A stretch of 7,727 nucleotides of DNA from an uncultured Campylobacter sp. (GTDB lineage: Bacteria; Campylobacterota; Campylobacteria; Campylobacterales; Campylobacteraceae): assembly GCA_937896205.1 (NCBI GenBank), contig CALBNA010000139.1:1-7727 (forward strand), read 5' to 3'. The notes under the pieces are model-generated. The model made no database searches, was not told where the DNA came from, and was given only the letters and a program-made list of their open reading frames with translations. The translations under genes were made by a program, and so were the position numbers. Positions within the stretch are counted from its first letter, which is position 1; the number at the start of each line of letters is the position of its first letter. Positions 6,711 through 7,727 of the stretch are shown piece by piece.

Positions 6711-6873
6711 TACCGTAGATACCGTCGCTTTTATGTAGATTAATCCCAAATTTGAAATTCAAGCTATTTGTTTTATGCCGAAAATGTCGTAAAAAGCTCA
6801 AATTTTGATTTATCGCTCAACGCGCCAAAATTAAAATGATACTGGCTTTTATTTTATTTTGAGATATTTTAAG

Positions 6874-6879
6874 TATAAT
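6874..6879 (+). promoter_or_regulatory. -10 box of the 198-residue protein gene
   Basis: A perfect TATAAT after a T-rich tract (ATTTTATTTTGAGATATTTTAAG), the usual Campylobacter sigma70 setting. The RNA would start near 6886, about 28 nt before the ATG at 6914. A second TATAAT at 6891-6896 is nearer the gene and could be an alternative. Both overlap the dyad at 6877-6906. Confidence 0.55.
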
Positions 6880-6906
6880 TCTCATTTTAATATAATAATG
6901 AGAGTT
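6877..6906. promoter_or_regulatory. 30-bp dyad over the transcription start, operator-like
   Basis: The arms AATTCTCATT (6877-6886) and AATGAGAGTT (6897-6906) match as inverted repeats at 9 of 10 positions around a 10-bp AT-only spacer. It covers the -10 box and the predicted start, the place for a repressor. The half-site AATGAGAATTAT (minus strand) resembles those in Fur-family boxes, but the spacing is not that of the classic 19-bp box. A binding site for the downstream gene's own winged-helix product is an alternative. The right arm also supplies the GAGAG that may serve as ribosome binding site. Confidence 0.45.
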
Positions 6907-6913
6907 TTTTGCG

Positions 6914-7510
6914 ATGGATTATCAAGGACTATTTTTATTGGCACAGTTTGTAAATGAGAGAAAAAAAGCGAGTCGTAAGGAGATAGCGGAGTTTTTATTG
7001 CGCAAAACGGGTGCGAGCCAAAACAAAACGGACGCGCTTTTAGGCGTCATAGCAAATAGCCCCAAAATTCAAGGTTTGCCGCAAGAAAAAAGGATCATTT
7101 TAAAGACCTCTCGCGGGATTTACGAGATGAGCAAAGCCGGCGAAAAACTCTTAAAAAGCAAAAACGCTCGGCAAAATTTTGAAGCTTGGATTGATGGCGT
7201 TTACGGCGAAACCAAGACGCAAAATTTACCCGCCCCCAAAACTAAAAAATACCTAAAAACCATCACCGCTCTCGTCGTCCACGAGATAAAGGACAAAATG
7301 ATCGGCGAAGCAATCAAAAAGCTGATAGAAGCGATAAAATCGCTCGCTCTAAAGCTCATGAAAAAGCATAAATATTTAGGCAAATTTTATGCTTTTAGAC
7401 ACGTTTTTTTGGCGCTTTTGGCTGCCAAAATCGCATTTGACGTCGTCAAATTCTTTAAAAATCGCAAGCCAGAAAAATTTCTCGTAAACAATCAGCCAGT
7501 AGGCTGTTAG
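6914..7510 (+). CDS. Unrecognised basic protein: putative winged helix plus C-terminal hydrophobic helix
   Basis: I do not recognise this 198-residue protein. Residues about 4-82 look like a winged helix: a helix (LFLLAQFVNERK), a recognition-type segment (ASRKEIAEFLLRKTG, 19-33), another helix and a wing-like RGIYEMSKAGEKLLKS (67-82). The pattern recalls the N-terminal domain of Mrr-type proteins, but no nuclease motif follows. A Pro-rich linker (105-109) leads to a Lys-rich helical part (112-160), then a hydrophobic helix (about 163-181, HVFLALLAAKIAFDVVKFF) flanked by Lys/Arg, which could insert in or lie on the membrane. The protein is strongly basic and ends in Cys. The ATG at 6914 follows GAGAG at 9 nt. 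The gene stands alone behind its own promoter and dyad. Codon use is more AT-rich than the housekeeping genes, hinting at a lineage-specific or acquired gene. A membrane-tethered DNA-binding protein is conceivable, not shown. Confidence 0.75.
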   Translation: MDYQGLFLLAQFVNERKKASRKEIAEFLLRKTGASQNKTDALLGVIANSPKIQGLPQEKRIILKTSRGIYEMSKAGEKLLKSKNARQNFEAWIDGVYGETKTQNLPAPKTKKYLKTITALVVHEIKDKMIGEAIKKLIEAIKSLALKLMKKHKYLGKFYAFRHVFLALLAAKIAFDVVKFFKNRKPEKFLVNNQPVGC

Positions 7511-7567
7511 CTAAGTTAACAGAAAATCATAAATTACTTATTGCAACTTTATATTTCGTCGCCCGTC

Positions 7568-7573
7568 TATAAT
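7568..7573 (+). promoter_or_regulatory. Possible -10 box leading into the right-end repeats
   Basis: A perfect TATAAT lies 58 nt after the stop of the preceding gene, with TTGCAA at 7541-7546 upstream (21-nt spacing, too long for a good -35). Transcription would start near 7580 and enter the repeat units from 7595 on. No coding frame follows, so a non-coding transcript is the natural reading if it is real. Confidence 0.35.
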
Positions 7574-7594
7574 CAATCGCACAGCATACTAAGC

Positions 7595-7641
7595 CGCAAA
7601 AATTGATTGCATCAAAACTCCAACGGAGTAAATTTATACGC
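7595..7641. repeat. First copy of a hairpin-containing 64-nt-period repeat
   Basis: The core at 7615-7635 is identical over 21 nt to 7679-7699 and contains the dyad ACTCC-AAC-GGAGT (7617-7629). At the same 64-nt offset the words CGCAA (7595-7599) and TTGA (7603-7606) before the core and ACGC (7638-7641) after it are also shared. The unit is therefore longer than the core and only partly conserved. Confidence 0.65.
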
Positions 7642-7658
7642 AAATCTAGGCGCGACTT

Positions 7659-7705
7659 CGCAAGCTTTGAGTAGTTTCAAACTCCAACGGAGTAAATTTT
7701 AACGC
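7659..7705. repeat. Second copy of the 64-nt-period repeat
   Basis: The core at 7679-7699 repeats the first copy exactly, with dyad at 7681-7693. CGCAA (7659-7663), TTGA (7667-7670) and ACGC (7702-7705) are in register. The window ends 22 nt later, so whether more copies follow is unknown. A period of 64 is not a multiple of 3, which argues against coding repeats. Confidence 0.65.
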
Positions 7706-7727
7706 TAAATTTGACCCTTTAAAATCG

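Larger units (their letters stand above)
6386..6913. other. Non-coding gap saturated with AAATTT words
   Basis: No frame in this 528-nt stretch looks like a real protein on either strand. I count about 13-14 copies of AAATTT between 6384 and 6805, where base composition alone predicts less than one. Several copies share longer flanks: TAAATTTGACGC occurs at 6414-6425 and 6515-6526. The stretch also holds the inverted repeats and TATAAT boxes listed separately. It may be decayed sequence, a set of short dispersed repeats, or hold small RNAs. Confidence 0.7.

Noticed and set aside
6537..6749. A 70-residue minus-strand frame in the AAATTT-rich gap
   Set aside because: Its KFT, SKF and NL pieces are simply translations of the AAATTT words; there is no ribosome binding site or family resemblance.
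7493..7522. Overlapping small hairpins (CAGCC-AGTA-GGCTG and CTGTTA-n7-TAACAG) at the end of the 198-residue gene
   Set aside because: The two stems exclude each other and neither is followed by a T-run on the plus strand, so no terminator or attenuator is claimed.
7571..7608. Inverted repeat AATCAAT / ATTGATT
   Set aside because: Seven AT-rich base pairs with a 24-nt loop, expected by chance.
7610..7703. CRISPR array call for the two right-end repeats
   Set aside because: Only two copies, 24/30 identity over the best 30-nt repeat, and in-register matches extend into the spacer, which unique spacers should not show.

Overview
The window reads as chromosomal DNA from a Campylobacter-like epsilonproteobacterium. 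The protein sequences are of that type, the promoters are TATAAT-centred without a clear -35 box, and the AAATTT word is very common. The order TPR protein - rnhA - rnc - aroC, divergent from dnaG, matches the order I recall around Cj1634c-Cj1638 of C. jejuni. The moderate GC of the coding regions and the AAATTT-rich gaps suggest the oral group (rectus/showae/concisus/curvus type) rather than C. jejuni. Species is inference.

Left half, minus strand (3680 down to 1): a compact, translationally coupled operon encodes a membrane-anchored TPR/zinc-ribbon protein with LapB-like architecture, RNase HI (rnhA), RNase III (rnc) and chorismate synthase (aroC). Neighbouring genes overlap by 23, 1 and 4 nt. 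After aroC there is a 260-nt poorly coding gap, then the 5' end of an unrecognised gene that leaves the window at base 1.

Middle, plus strand: dnaG (primase) and a ThiI-like PP-loop ATPase with a C-terminal NFACT-R-like domain are joined by an ATGA overlap. The two operons diverge from a very short region holding two back-to-back -10 boxes. The dnaG box sits so close to its ATG that the mRNA is predicted to be leaderless or nearly so.

Right third: the synteny I recognise ends at base 6385. A gap of about 530 nt follows, saturated with AAATTT words and containing two long inverted repeats and an internal TATAAT. Next comes a lone 198-residue, very basic protein with a putative N-terminal winged helix and a C-terminal hydrophobic helix. 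Its promoter carries a 30-bp dyad somewhat like a Fur-family operator. The window ends in a non-coding stretch with two copies of a hairpin-containing repeat at a 64-nt period, possibly the start of a longer array.

The housekeeping genes are well supported. Novelty, if any, lies in the AroC insertion, the leaderless dnaG arrangement, the orphan protein with its dyad, and the right-end repeats. I see no clear new defence or mobile system.
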